From contig NZ_LMDP01000002.1 in assembly GCF_001425835.1 (NCBI RefSeq), positions 590,828 through 654,827 of the forward strand: DNA of 64,000 nucleotides, given 5' to 3'. A program made the position numbers and the translations under genes. Each line of letters starts with the position of its first letter. The stretch's first letter is position 1. This DNA is from Afipia sp. Root123D2. Its GTDB lineage: Bacteria; Pseudomonadota; Alphaproteobacteria; Rhizobiales; Xanthobacteraceae. Shown piece by piece: positions 8,761 through 16,909 of the stretch. The notes under the pieces are model-generated. The model was not told where the DNA came from. It was given only the letters and a program-made list of their open reading frames with translations, and made no database searches.

Positions 8761-9825
8761 ATGGCACGCAATGTTCTGATTCTTGGAGCCTCGTATGGCT
8801 CGCTGCTGGCAACGAAGCTGCTGATGGCCGGTCACAACGTGACCCTTGTTTGCCGGAAGAACACTGCCGAGCTCATCAACCGCGACGGCACCGAAGTTCG
8901 CATCAAGCTGCGTGACGAGCCGACACACCGATCGATCTTTTCGCGCGATCTGCCCGGGAAACTGGACGCGACCTCACCCGATAAGGTCGATCTTTCCCGT
9001 TACGATCTCGTTGCTCTTGCAATGCAGGAGCCGCAATACACCAACCATACGATCCGGGTTCTGATGGTCAAGATCGCCGAGGCGAACCTGCCTTGTCTTT
9101 CGATCATGAACATGCCGCCCCTTCCCTATCTCAAGCGGATCGAGGGATTGTCGGGTATGGACCTCGAGGAGGCCTATACCAATGCCCAGGTATGGGAACG
9201 GTTCAAGCCGGGACTGGTGACGCTGTGCTCGCCGGACCCGCAGGCTTTCCGTCCGCCCGAAGAAGCCGCGAATGTCCTGCACGTCGGCCTGCCGACAAAT
9301 TTCAAAGCCTCGATATTTGCGGATGAAGCCCATAACCGGCTGCTTCGCGAGCTGGAAGCGGACATCGATGCCGTAAAACTGGATGGCCATGACGTGCCGG
9401 TAAAGCTCAAGGTGTTCGACTCGCTGTTCGTCCCGCTTGCGAAATGGTCGATGCTACTGACCGGGAATTATCGCTGCATCACGCCGACCGATCCCCAGCC
9501 GATCCGCGAAGCCGTGCATGGTGACCTGAAACTCTCACAGTCGATCTATGATCACGTCGATGCTGTCGCTCGGCGTCTGGGAGCCGATCCACAGGATCAG
9601 GTGCCTTTTGCAAAATACGCCAAAGCGGCGGAAAGCCTTCTCAAGCCGTCGTCGGCAGCCCGCGCGGTGGCCAGCGGAGCGCCCTTCATCGAGCGGGTCG
9701 ACCTGCTGGTGAAGTTGATTTCGCATCAGCTCGGCATGCCAAATGCCGATATCGACCGCACGGTGCAGATCGTCGATCAGAAACTGAACGAGAAGATCGT
9801 GACGGGTGGATCCGGCGCGCTGTAA
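8761..9825 (+). CDS. Ketopantoate reductase (ApbA/PanE)-like dehydrogenase
   Basis: A 354-residue protein with an N-terminal Rossmann segment 'NVLILGASYGSLLATKLLMA' (a variant GxxxG dinucleotide loop) then 'GHNVTLVCRKN', where the Arg after the second strand suggests NADPH. The C-terminal half is helical, as in the ApbA C-terminal domain. It differs from true PanE: the GxGxxG loop is GASYGS and the length exceeds the usual 300. The start is uncertain between GTG 8755 and ATG 8761. It stands alone between intergenic regions; the substrate is unknown. Confidence 0.7.
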   Translation: MARNVLILGASYGSLLATKLLMAGHNVTLVCRKNTAELINRDGTEVRIKLRDEPTHRSIFSRDLPGKLDATSPDKVDLSRYDLVALAMQEPQYTNHTIRVLMVKIAEANLPCLSIMNMPPLPYLKRIEGLSGMDLEEAYTNAQVWERFKPGLVTLCSPDPQAFRPPEEAANVLHVGLPTNFKASIFADEAHNRLLRELEADIDAVKLDGHDVPVKLKVFDSLFVPLAKWSMLLTGNYRCITPTDPQPIREAVHGDLKLSQSIYDHVDAVARRLGADPQDQVPFAKYAKAAESLLKPSSAARAVASGAPFIERVDLLVKLISHQLGMPNADIDRTVQIVDQKLNEKIVTGGSGAL

Positions 9826-10022
9826 CAGCTCGCATGTCCGCCGTCTTTTGCCATCGCCAATACAGCGCAGATCGCATTTGCCTCAGGCATGAAGCGATCT
9901 GAAGGTTTGACGCCGGCGTATCGGGCGTCTTTCTGCTTTGCTTTTTGCTCCTGACGTTGCCGGTCAGGACTCTGCGCCCGAAGCGGACCAGGTGGAGCAG
10001 TCCCTTCAGTTGAAAAACTTGC

Positions 10023-10359
10023 TCAGGCCTTGAACCTGCGGGCGATCGCCTCGCTGGTGCGTGCGAACAGGCCGGTGTCAATTCCAACGGCCGTATAAAC
10101 GCAACCTGCCGCCATGTAGCGGCGCGCGAGCGCCTCGCACGCGAACCACCGGCTGCGTCGAATCTTCCATCATCGCCTGCATCTGGGCCAGAATGCTGGC
10201 TACGTCGTTGGGCGCATGTTCGCCGTCGAGCAGCAGCCAATCGAAGCCGGAGCCGGCGAGGATTTCCGCGGCGGTGGGGCCCGCCAGGGCTGTCCAGAAG
10301 CCGATCTGTTGTTGGCCGGCCATGATGGCACGCTTGAAGGTATTGACGGGCAGGTCCAC
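10023..10359 (-). pseudogene. HpcH/HpaI aldolase family gene with internal deletion
   Basis: Reading from a GTG at 10359 (AGGAC upstream), about 70 residues match the N-terminus of 2-oxo-acid aldolases of the HpaI family ('FWTALAGPTAAEILAGSGFD', 'WLLLDGEHAPND'). Just after 'TQPVVRVR' the match jumps in another frame to the family C-terminus 'ALARRYMAAGCVYTAVGIDT' then 'SEAIARRFKA' ending at 10023. Intact proteins are about 255 residues; here roughly 140 internal codons, including the metal-binding Glu/Asp region, are missing and the frame is broken. No transposon end is visible at the junction near 10145. Confidence 0.82.
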
Positions 10360-10600
10360 GGGGCGTCCTTTCGGATTCAGCAAAGATTTGGATATGGAGC
10401 GGACAGCGAAGCGCGTGTCGGGCAACGATCCAACCAAACATCCGCGTTGCGCCGGGTGCCCGCGATAATGCCGGTTCCGCTGCCTCACAACTTTCATCGT
10501 GCCGCCTTGCTATGGTCAAAGCGCGATGCCTCCTGTGCATTCGGATGGAGCGGAACGATTGCCGCGCATCGCGCATCGCACCATCACGGAGCCATTCAGA

Positions 10601-11512
10601 TTGTCATACGCTGACCCGCAAACCGACCCGCACGACGCCATCGTGGCGCAGCTCCGCGATCTGGCACCGCGCGTCGCGCATAAACCGGCTGATCTCAATG
10701 TCACGCCTGCGGCGGTGCCCGAAGCAGCCAGCGAAACGCCTGGCGAGCCGCCGCTCCACGTCACGAATGATAACATCGGCGACATTCGCATTCCGACGAC
10801 ATCCGCGAGTACCGGTCGCCGTGTCGTACTGTTCGTCGTCTGCATTGGCATTGCCGCGGCTGCGGCTTGGCACTTCTATGGTCAGGAAGCCAAGCGGCAG
10901 CTTTCGGACCTTGTGCCACAGCTTCTCGCCGGCATCTCGGCTCCAGCGCAAAATGCCAACGCAGCCGACCCACAGGACACTGCCAACGCACAAGCCACCG
11001 CACCTCATCCGGAACGGGCTGCCGATCCCGCGCCCGCGCAACAAGCCGCTGACGCGGCACCCGCAACGCCAGCAGAACCTGCGGCAGCGCCTTCTACGCA
11101 AGCGGTGGAGACTGTTCCGGCGCAGGCCGCGATTCCACCGGAACTTGCGCAGTCGATAGAATCGATGGCGAACGAAATCGCTTCGTTAAGGAAAACAGTA
11201 GAGGAGCTGCAAACCGGTCAGCAACAACTGAGCCGCGATGTCGCGAAAGTCACGGAACACGAAGCGCGCCGGAAGCTCCCCGCGAAGTCCTCGAAGCCGG
11301 CTCCGCCGCCGCGGCCCCAGCGTGCTTCAACACCAGCCGCGGCTCCGCCGCGCGCCATAGCGCCCGCTCCGCCACCGGCCTATCGGCAAGAGCAGACATA
11401 TCGGCGAGGCTCCGTACAGCATGACGCCTACGTCCCGCCGCCTGCGCCAGCTCAACTTCCGCCGCAACCCGGCGACGCCAGCGCTCCCCGGCCGCCTATG
11501 CCGCTGCGGTAG
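10601..11512 (+). CDS. Membrane-anchored Pro/Ala-rich protein of unknown function
   Basis: A 303-residue protein from a TTG at 10601 with GGAG 9 bases upstream; longer in-frame starts exist but overlap promoter sequence of the aldolase relic. A cytosolic N-terminal stretch is followed by one membrane segment ('VVLFVVCIGIAAAAAWHFYG'), a long Ala/Pro/Gln-rich linker, a short predicted coiled coil ('SMANEIASLRKTVEELQTGQ') and a Pro-rich C-terminal tail. Similar uncharacterised proteins are common in Bradyrhizobium relatives. No catalytic motif was seen. Confidence 0.7.
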   Translation: MSYADPQTDPHDAIVAQLRDLAPRVAHKPADLNVTPAAVPEAASETPGEPPLHVTNDNIGDIRIPTTSASTGRRVVLFVVCIGIAAAAAWHFYGQEAKRQLSDLVPQLLAGISAPAQNANAADPQDTANAQATAPHPERAADPAPAQQAADAAPATPAEPAAAPSTQAVETVPAQAAIPPELAQSIESMANEIASLRKTVEELQTGQQQLSRDVAKVTEHEARRKLPAKSSKPAPPPRPQRASTPAAAPPRAIAPAPPPAYRQEQTYRRGSVQHDAYVPPPAPAQLPPQPGDASAPRPPMPLR

Positions 11513-11536
11513 TCGTCACGACGAGCGAAACGGGAA

Positions 11537-12178
11537 TCAGCGAACTATCTTCCCGGCCCAGGATGAGACCGTCTCACCAAGAGTCTTCAAATGATCCGCC
11601 GCCGAATATCCGGATACGGATTTTCGTGGCTTCAAGTCGTGATCGCCATCTTCGAGCCAGAGAATTTCGATCTTCCTCGACAGCGCGTACGATGAAACCT
11701 CTTCACGATTGCCGAACGGATCTCGCGATCCCTGCACAATCAGAGTTGGCGTTCGCATTTCGGCGAGGTGCGCGGTGCGCAGCTGGTCCGGTTTGCCCGG
11801 TGGATGGAATGGATAGCCAAGGCAAAGAAGACCGGCAATCTGACCAGCCGAAGCAAGCTCATCGCTGATCATACTTGCAACGCGACCGCCCATCGATTTT
11901 CCACCGATAATCAGCGGACCCTTCCGGTCGAGCACTTCAATCGCAGCCATATATTCCGGCAAGAGCATGGCCACGCGCGGTGGTGGCTTCCGGCTGCCCG
12001 ATATTCGACGCCCGGCCATATAGCCAAACTCGAAGCGCGCGACACGAAAGCCGGAGTCAGCCAGAGCTTTCGCGAGTGCGGTCATCGAGGCGGAATCCAT
12101 CGCCCCACCCGCACCATGCGCGAGAAGAATCGTAATTTTTGCCTGTTCTGGCCCGTCAATCAGAAAACTTGTCGTCAT
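11537..12178 (-). CDS. Alpha/beta hydrolase (dienelactone hydrolase-like, KANL3/Tex30 type)
   Basis: A 213-residue hydrolase. The nucleophile elbow is 'IIGGKSMGGRVAS' (Ser in GKSMGG), the acid is the Asp in 'VQGSRDPFGN' and the base is the His in 'DGDHDLKPRK', so the triad is complete. The oxyanion region is 'AHGAGGAMDS'. Members of this group are predicted esterases with unknown substrates. It starts 7 bp after the cupin gene stop and belongs to the same minus-strand operon. Confidence 0.85.
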   Translation of the reverse strand: MTTSFLIDGPEQAKITILLAHGAGGAMDSASMTALAKALADSGFRVARFEFGYMAGRRISGSRKPPPRVAMLLPEYMAAIEVLDRKGPLIIGGKSMGGRVASMISDELASAGQIAGLLCLGYPFHPPGKPDQLRTAHLAEMRTPTLIVQGSRDPFGNREEVSSYALSRKIEILWLEDGDHDLKPRKSVSGYSAADHLKTLGETVSSWAGKIVR

Positions 12179-12184
12179 ACGCTC

Positions 12185-12568
12185 CTAATCAAGACTGACG
12201 CGGCGAGGATCCTCTTCGTACGGGGGAGAGTATATGACGAGCACTCGTGTCAGACCCTCACTTGTAACAACGAACGAATGCTTTGCTTTCGCTGGGAAAT
12301 AGCAGCAATCGCCCGGCCCCAGGTCGAACTCCGCATCATTGACCGTCACGTGCGCGCTACCCTCCAGCAAATAGCAGACCTGCTCAAGATCAGGATGAGC
12401 GTGAGGGAGCGCTCCTGGACCACGCTCCATGACACCCAGCACCACCTCCAAGTTTTGAGCGCCCACGTTTTCACGACCAATCAATCGGGAATTCACCGTG
12501 TGCCGATGATTTGCCGGCGAATAGCCGGCCACCGATCCAGCCTTGATCAGGTATTTTTCAACGCTCAT
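12185..12568 (-). CDS. Cupin-domain protein
   Basis: A 127-residue single-domain cupin. Motif 1 is 'PHAHPDLEQVCYLLEGSAHV' (G-x5-HxH-x3,4-E-x6-G) and motif 2 is 'LGPGDCCYFPAKAKHSF' with the last His, so the metal ligands are present. It could be a small dioxygenase, isomerase or ligand-binding protein. It lies 42 bp downstream of an amino-acid-type binding protein and just upstream of the hydrolase. Confidence 0.8.
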   Translation of the reverse strand: MSVEKYLIKAGSVAGYSPANHRHTVNSRLIGRENVGAQNLEVVLGVMERGPGALPHAHPDLEQVCYLLEGSAHVTVNDAEFDLGPGDCCYFPAKAKHSFVVTSEGLTRVLVIYSPPYEEDPRRVSLD

Positions 12569-12610
12569 TTTATCTCCGTACCACGTGGGCGAGCAGAGCT
12601 CGCCCGATAA

Positions 12611-13843
12611 CTAGTTCTTCTTGAGCAGATAGCACTGACTTTCTTCTAAAGGCCGGAATGCCTCCGCCGCAGGAACTCGGGAGATCAACTTGTAATAATC
12701 CCAGGGATACTTGCTTTCCTGAGGAGTCTTGACCTGCATCAAAAACAGATCGTGAATCATAAGGCCATCATCCCTGATCTTTCCGCCTTTTGTATAAAAG
12801 TCGTTGATCGGCATCTGCTTCATCGAAGCCATAACGCGATCGGCATCGAGAGACCCTGTAGCCTTGACACTATTCAGATAGTGGATGATCGCGGAATAAT
12901 TTGCCGCATGCACCATCGTCGGCATCTTCCCCACCCGCGCGAAATACCGCTTTGACCAGGCGCGCGTTTCATCATTCATGTCCCAATAGAATGACGTCGT
13001 GAAGGTCAGACCCTGAGCCAGATTAAGCCCCAAAGCGTGAGCGTCCGAGAGAAAGAAAAGCATTCCGGCCAGTGTCTGCTTGCCGCCTTGAGTGACTCCG
13101 TACTCGCTGGCTGTTCTGATCGAATTGACCGTGTCGCTGCTCGCATTGGCGAGCGCAATGACCTTTGCTCCCGACCCCTGAGCAGTCAAAATGAAAGAAG
13201 AGAAATCTGCGGTTCCTGCTGGATGCCTTACCGCTCCAACCAACTTTCCGCCACCTGCTTTCACAAATCCCTCAACGTCTTTCTGGGTTGAGTGACCGAA
13301 CGCATAGTCTGCTGTCACGAAGAACCAGCTGTCGCCACCCTTCTTCAGAATCGCGTTGGTCGTGGCCTTGGCCAAGGCGTACGAATCGAAGTTGTATTGC
13401 AACGTGTATGGATTGCAGGACTTTCCATTGATATCCGACGAAGACGCGTTCACCGGAAACGCGAGCTTCTTTCGCTCGTTGGCCAGGGACATCACGGCCA
13501 ATGCGTTTCCTGACCCAACCAAGTCCGTAATGACTTCGACACCCTCAGTGTCGTACCAACGGCGCGCGATACTCGACGCGATGTCAGGCTTGTTTTGATG
13601 GTCGGCGTAAAGCACTTCAATCGGTCGGCCGAGAACGCTTCCGCCGAAGTCTTCTACGGCCATCTTCACGGCTTCCACGGCACCTTTACCGGAGATGTCC
13701 GCGTTGTAGCCAGCCATGTCGCCGAGCACGCCGATTTTTACCGGCTTTTCATTCGACGTCTGCGCATGTGCTGCCGCAGTTGAAAGGACACCGAATGCGA
13801 CAAGCGAAAGCCATCGGGCCAATTCGCCAATTCGTCCTGTCAT
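12611..13843 (-). CDS. ABC transporter substrate-binding protein (Peripla_BP_6), no permease nearby
   Basis: A 410-residue type-1 binding protein. The ATG at 13843 follows GGGAA and begins a signal peptide ('LARWLSLVAFGVLSTAAAHA'). The ligand lobe opens with 'VKIGVLGDMAGYNADISGKG'. No matching permease or ATPase gene is adjacent: the operon runs binding protein, cupin, hydrolase. It may feed a Liv system encoded elsewhere, or sense a ligand. Upstream on the same strand is a LysR regulator. Confidence 0.87.
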   Translation of the reverse strand: MTGRIGELARWLSLVAFGVLSTAAAHAQTSNEKPVKIGVLGDMAGYNADISGKGAVEAVKMAVEDFGGSVLGRPIEVLYADHQNKPDIASSIARRWYDTEGVEVITDLVGSGNALAVMSLANERKKLAFPVNASSSDINGKSCNPYTLQYNFDSYALAKATTNAILKKGGDSWFFVTADYAFGHSTQKDVEGFVKAGGGKLVGAVRHPAGTADFSSFILTAQGSGAKVIALANASSDTVNSIRTASEYGVTQGGKQTLAGMLFFLSDAHALGLNLAQGLTFTTSFYWDMNDETRAWSKRYFARVGKMPTMVHAANYSAIIHYLNSVKATGSLDADRVMASMKQMPINDFYTKGGKIRDDGLMIHDLFLMQVKTPQESKYPWDYYKLISRVPAAEAFRPLEESQCYLLKKN

Positions 13844-13997
13844 AACTTGTTCCCTTCCCTTGCGGTCTGACGCCGCCTGCTTAAGCCACTTCATAGCCAA
13901 TCAACTACGGAGGCATCCAATAACCGGGCACCAGTATCGTCTGCCGGATTCAATTGTTTCAATATGTGGATTTGAATTTTTTGATAGGTTTGAGTTA

Positions 13998-14948
13998 TCA
14001 GACGCGCGTATCCGGCGCCTGTCGCAGGTTTGGCGACGCAAATCGCCGGGCGTGTTGTGCAAAAGCTCGTGCTGCAGGCGAAGGCTCACTTCGGCGGAAT
14101 GCCACCGCCAACTCGGCATAAATCGACTTACCGATAATTGGCTTGAAACGGACATCGGGCAGTTGAATGCACTTTACGGACTGAGGGACCAATGCGACCC
14201 CCAATCCAATCGAAACCATACTCGTGATGGTGACGAAATCTCGCCCCTGTGGCCCCAATCGAGGGAAGAACCCGGCCGCCTGGCAAGCCTGAGTCGTATA
14301 TTTATGGAAGCTGACCTTCGGTGGATGGCGCGGCGTGATAAAAATATCGGAATTGAATGCGGCCAGTGGGACGCGTTCTCGCGACGCGAGCGCATGAGTT
14401 GACGGTATCGCGAGCAGCAGACGCTCCTGCAGCACCTCGACACTCGCAATCCCGATCGGCAATGTTACGGGCGGTCGAATAAACCCGATATCCAGTTTTC
14501 CTTCGCTGATCTGATTAAGCTGTTCCAGCATCTCCATCTCGGAGATCTGCAGCTCGACGTCCGGGTAATCATCACGGAATTTATTGATTACTCTTGTGAG
14601 CATGCCGGTGTAGGCAGCTGAACCGACATAACCAACGGCAATCCGGCCGACTTCACCCCGTCCCGCTTGCCGTGCAGCGAGGAGAGCCATTTCCGATTGC
14701 GCGATGGTCTTGCGTGCCTCTCCCGCAAAAATCTCACCAGCCAGCGTCAATTGGACAGCGCGTTTCCTGCGATCGAACAGAGGAGTTCCGACGATTTCTT
14801 CCAGAGCCATTATCTGTTGGCTTAGTCCTGGCTGGGCGATGCCCAGGCGTTCGGCGGCACGACCGAAATGCATCTCCTCCACAGTGACCAGAAAATAACG
14901 AAGATGTCGTAGCTCAATCTTGCCGACCATCAGTTTTTTCGGTCCCAC
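13998..14948 (-). CDS. LysR-family transcriptional regulator
   Basis: A 316-residue LysR protein. The winged HTH covers about residues 10-70 ('ELRHLRYFLVTVEEMHFGRA', 'LGIAQPGLSQQIMALEEIVG'), followed by the effector domain. The GTG at 14948 has GGAG 8 bases upstream and is preferred over the ATG at 14930. The next gene downstream on the same strand is the binding protein-cupin-hydrolase operon, its likely target. A long perfect inverted repeat lies 42 bp upstream of the start. Confidence 0.9.
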   Translation of the reverse strand: MGPKKLMVGKIELRHLRYFLVTVEEMHFGRAAERLGIAQPGLSQQIMALEEIVGTPLFDRRKRAVQLTLAGEIFAGEARKTIAQSEMALLAARQAGRGEVGRIAVGYVGSAAYTGMLTRVINKFRDDYPDVELQISEMEMLEQLNQISEGKLDIGFIRPPVTLPIGIASVEVLQERLLLAIPSTHALASRERVPLAAFNSDIFITPRHPPKVSFHKYTTQACQAAGFFPRLGPQGRDFVTITSMVSIGLGVALVPQSVKCIQLPDVRFKPIIGKSIYAELAVAFRRSEPSPAARAFAQHARRFASPNLRQAPDTRV

Positions 14949-14989
14949 CAGGCGTACTCCTCTGATCAGAGCGCTTCATAACTACCACT

Positions 14990-15013
14990 TATGCGACTTT
15001 TCAAAGTCGCATA
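14990..15013. promoter_or_regulatory. 24-bp inverted repeat upstream of the LysR gene
   Basis: Two 11-base arms, TATGCGACTTT and AAAGTCGCATA, are separated by TC. The perfect symmetry and position 42 bp upstream of the LysR start suggest an operator for autoregulation. It is unrelated in sequence to the operators of the 22-54 kb island. Confidence 0.6.
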
Positions 15014-15293
15014 TTGGACCTATCGAGTGGAAGTGAAGCCTGTAAGGACCGCATTCAAAAGCGCAGTCGTGCGGGGCAGGCTGGCTCGGGTGCGAGGCTC
15101 TTCTGGGCAGACCAGCCATCCTCCTTAGAGCGCCAGCGCGCGCGCTTGGCACCACCCTCACGGCCGCATAAGGACATCTTTACGAGCGACACCGCGCGGC
15201 TTGTTCGGCAGCAGAGATAGAATAACCCTTCAGTGAAATCCGTCGGACTGCAGCAATCCAATCAGGCCCCCTCCAGAACTGAATGACAGATCT
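15014..15293. other. Intergenic region, no gene recognised
   Basis: Lies between the LysR upstream palindrome and the end of the minus-strand AapP operon. Short open frames occur on both strands but none shows family features or a good ribosome binding site. Confidence 0.4.
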
Positions 15294-15310
15294 CTAACGG
15301 AATCCGTTAG
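15294..15310 (-). terminator. Possible hairpin terminator of the FAD-hyuAB-SDR-aapP operon
   Basis: CTAACGG and CCGTTAG form a perfect 7-bp stem with an AAT loop, 11 bases beyond the aapP stop in the direction of transcription. There is no clear U-tract, so it may act only as a 3' end stabiliser. Confidence 0.4.
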
Positions 15311-15321
15311 GCGTACACGAC

Positions 15322-16074
15322 CTAGTGAGCCAGGACGCGCTGAAGGAAGCTGCGTGCCCGTGGATTCCGCGCATTACCGAAAAATTCTTCGGGTGAGTTT
15401 TCTTCGATGATCTCACCGCCATCCATGAAGACGACCCGATCAGCAACCTTCCGGGCGAAGCCCATCTCATGGGTCACGCAAAGCATGGTCATTCCTTCGT
15501 GCGCGAGATCTTCCATGACTTCGAGAACTTCGCCAACCATTTCCGGATCCAGTGCTGACGTCGGCTCATCAAAAAGAAGAATTTGTGGCTTCATGCACAG
15601 TGCTCGCGCGATCGCAACACGCTGCTGCTGTCCACCGGAAAGATGGCCCGGATACTTCTGGGCCTGATTGGCGATATGCACCTTCTCGAGGTACGTCATC
15701 GCCAAAACCTTTGCATCGGCAGCACTCATCTTTCGAGCAATCGTTGGCGCGAGAATGCAGTTCTCAAGAACAGTCATATGCGGAAACAGGTTGAAACTCT
15801 GAAAGACCATTCCGACGTCGCGACGAATCTCTGAGATGTGCGGTAACCGCCCATGAACAGGACTGCCGAGTATTTCGATCTCGCCGGATTCGTGCTCTTC
15901 CAGCTGATTGACGCATCGGACCAGGGTCGATTTACCCGATCCAGACGGGCCACAAATCACTATCTTCTCTCCACGAGAGACGATGAGATCTATGTTCTTC
16001 AGTGCGTGAAAACCACCGTAGAACTTGTTCAGACTACGGATGACGACTGCGGGTGCAGCAGAAGTCGGCGCCAT
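15322..16074 (-). CDS. aapP: Amino-acid ABC transporter ATP-binding protein (AapP-like)
   Basis: A 250-residue polar-amino-acid ATPase. Walker A is '[11 protein letters not shown]', signature '[10 protein letters not shown]', Walker B '[10 protein letters not shown]', H-loop 'CVTHEMGFA'. The wording around Walker A ('[16 protein letters not shown]') and the 'EENSPEEFF' tail are typical of AapP/BztD rather than GlnQ. The ATG at 16074 follows GGAGGG. It is the last gene of the operon starting at 21925. The matching AapQ, AapM and AapJ genes lie at 27.2-31.6 kb, a set without its own adjacent ATPase, so this is probably its missing partner. Confidence 0.85.
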   Translation of the reverse strand: MAPTSAAPAVVIRSLNKFYGGFHALKNIDLIVSRGEKIVICGPSGSGKSTLVRCVNQLEEHESGEIEILGSPVHGRLPHISEIRRDVGMVFQSFNLFPHMTVLENCILAPTIARKMSAADAKVLAMTYLEKVHIANQAQKYPGHLSGGQQQRVAIARALCMKPQILLFDEPTSALDPEMVGEVLEVMEDLAHEGMTMLCVTHEMGFARKVADRVVFMDGGEIIEENSPEEFFGNARNPRARSFLQRVLAH

Positions 16075-16146
16075 GGCCCGTATCCCTCCATAAATGTAAG
16101 ATCGCCCGAGCATACAAGATCCCCGACTATCGGGTATCGCGGCAGG

Positions 16147-16896
16147 CTAACAAGTATAGTTCATACCAAGTCGGCCACCGTCGACGTAAATCGTCTCTCC
16201 CGTGATGTAGCTCGCCTTCGGGCTTGCAAGAAATGCAACAACGTCTCCGATCTCTCGCGGCAATCCGATGCGCTGGAGCGGCGTGCGCGACATGACCATC
16301 TTCATCGCCTCGGGGTTTGCGTTCACTCCCGCCATCATTTCGGTGTCGATCGATCCCGGTCCAACCGCGTTCACGCGAATCCCATGAGGCGCCAGCGCAA
16401 GCGATGTCGCTTTTGTCAGCTGCATGACCCCTCCCTTGGAGGCGCAGTAGGATGCGATAGTCGGAATTGCGACAACAGCATTGATTGAGGACATGTTGAC
16501 GATTGCGCCTTCGATCTTGTTCGCAATCATCGATTTCGCTGCACGCTGTATCGCAAGGAAGACCCCCACGAGGTTGATATCGATGACCTTGCGGAAATCT
16601 TCCACGCTGGTCTCGAAAAATGGCTTCGGCATAGCAATGCCGGCATTGTTGACCAGAACTGAAATCCCACCGTGCTTCGTCTCGATCTCATCGAACATCG
16701 AATTGATGGCCTTGGGATCACTCATATCGCAACCGACAAAGTCAGTCTGCTTCCCAAGCTTCTGCGAAGCGGCTTTGACGAGGTCGGCATTGATATCGCT
16801 GAGGATCACGAAGTGGCCCTGCTCAAGCAGCGCTTCCGCGCACGCGAGGCCAATTCCCTGCGCTGCGCCGGTAACAAGTGCGATAGATTTTTTCAT
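16147..16896 (-). CDS. Short-chain dehydrogenase/reductase (classical SDR)
   Basis: A 249-residue classical SDR. The cofactor motif TGAAQGIG is at 9-16, NNAG at 83-86, catalytic Ser near 137, and Tyr150-Lys154 in 'YCASK'. Asp34 ('LSDIN') after the second strand favours NAD(H). The C-terminal 'GETIYVDGG' is family-typical. It lies 13 bp after hyuB in the same operon, so it probably oxidises or reduces a hydroxy/oxo intermediate of that pathway; the substrate is not evident. Confidence 0.9.
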   Translation of the reverse strand: MKKSIALVTGAAQGIGLACAEALLEQGHFVILSDINADLVKAASQKLGKQTDFVGCDMSDPKAINSMFDEIETKHGGISVLVNNAGIAMPKPFFETSVEDFRKVIDINLVGVFLAIQRAAKSMIANKIEGAIVNMSSINAVVAIPTIASYCASKGGVMQLTKATSLALAPHGIRVNAVGPGSIDTEMMAGVNANPEAMKMVMSRTPLQRIGLPREIGDVVAFLASPKASYITGETIYVDGGRLGMNYTC

Positions 16897-16909
16897 CGTG
16901 ATTTCCCCT

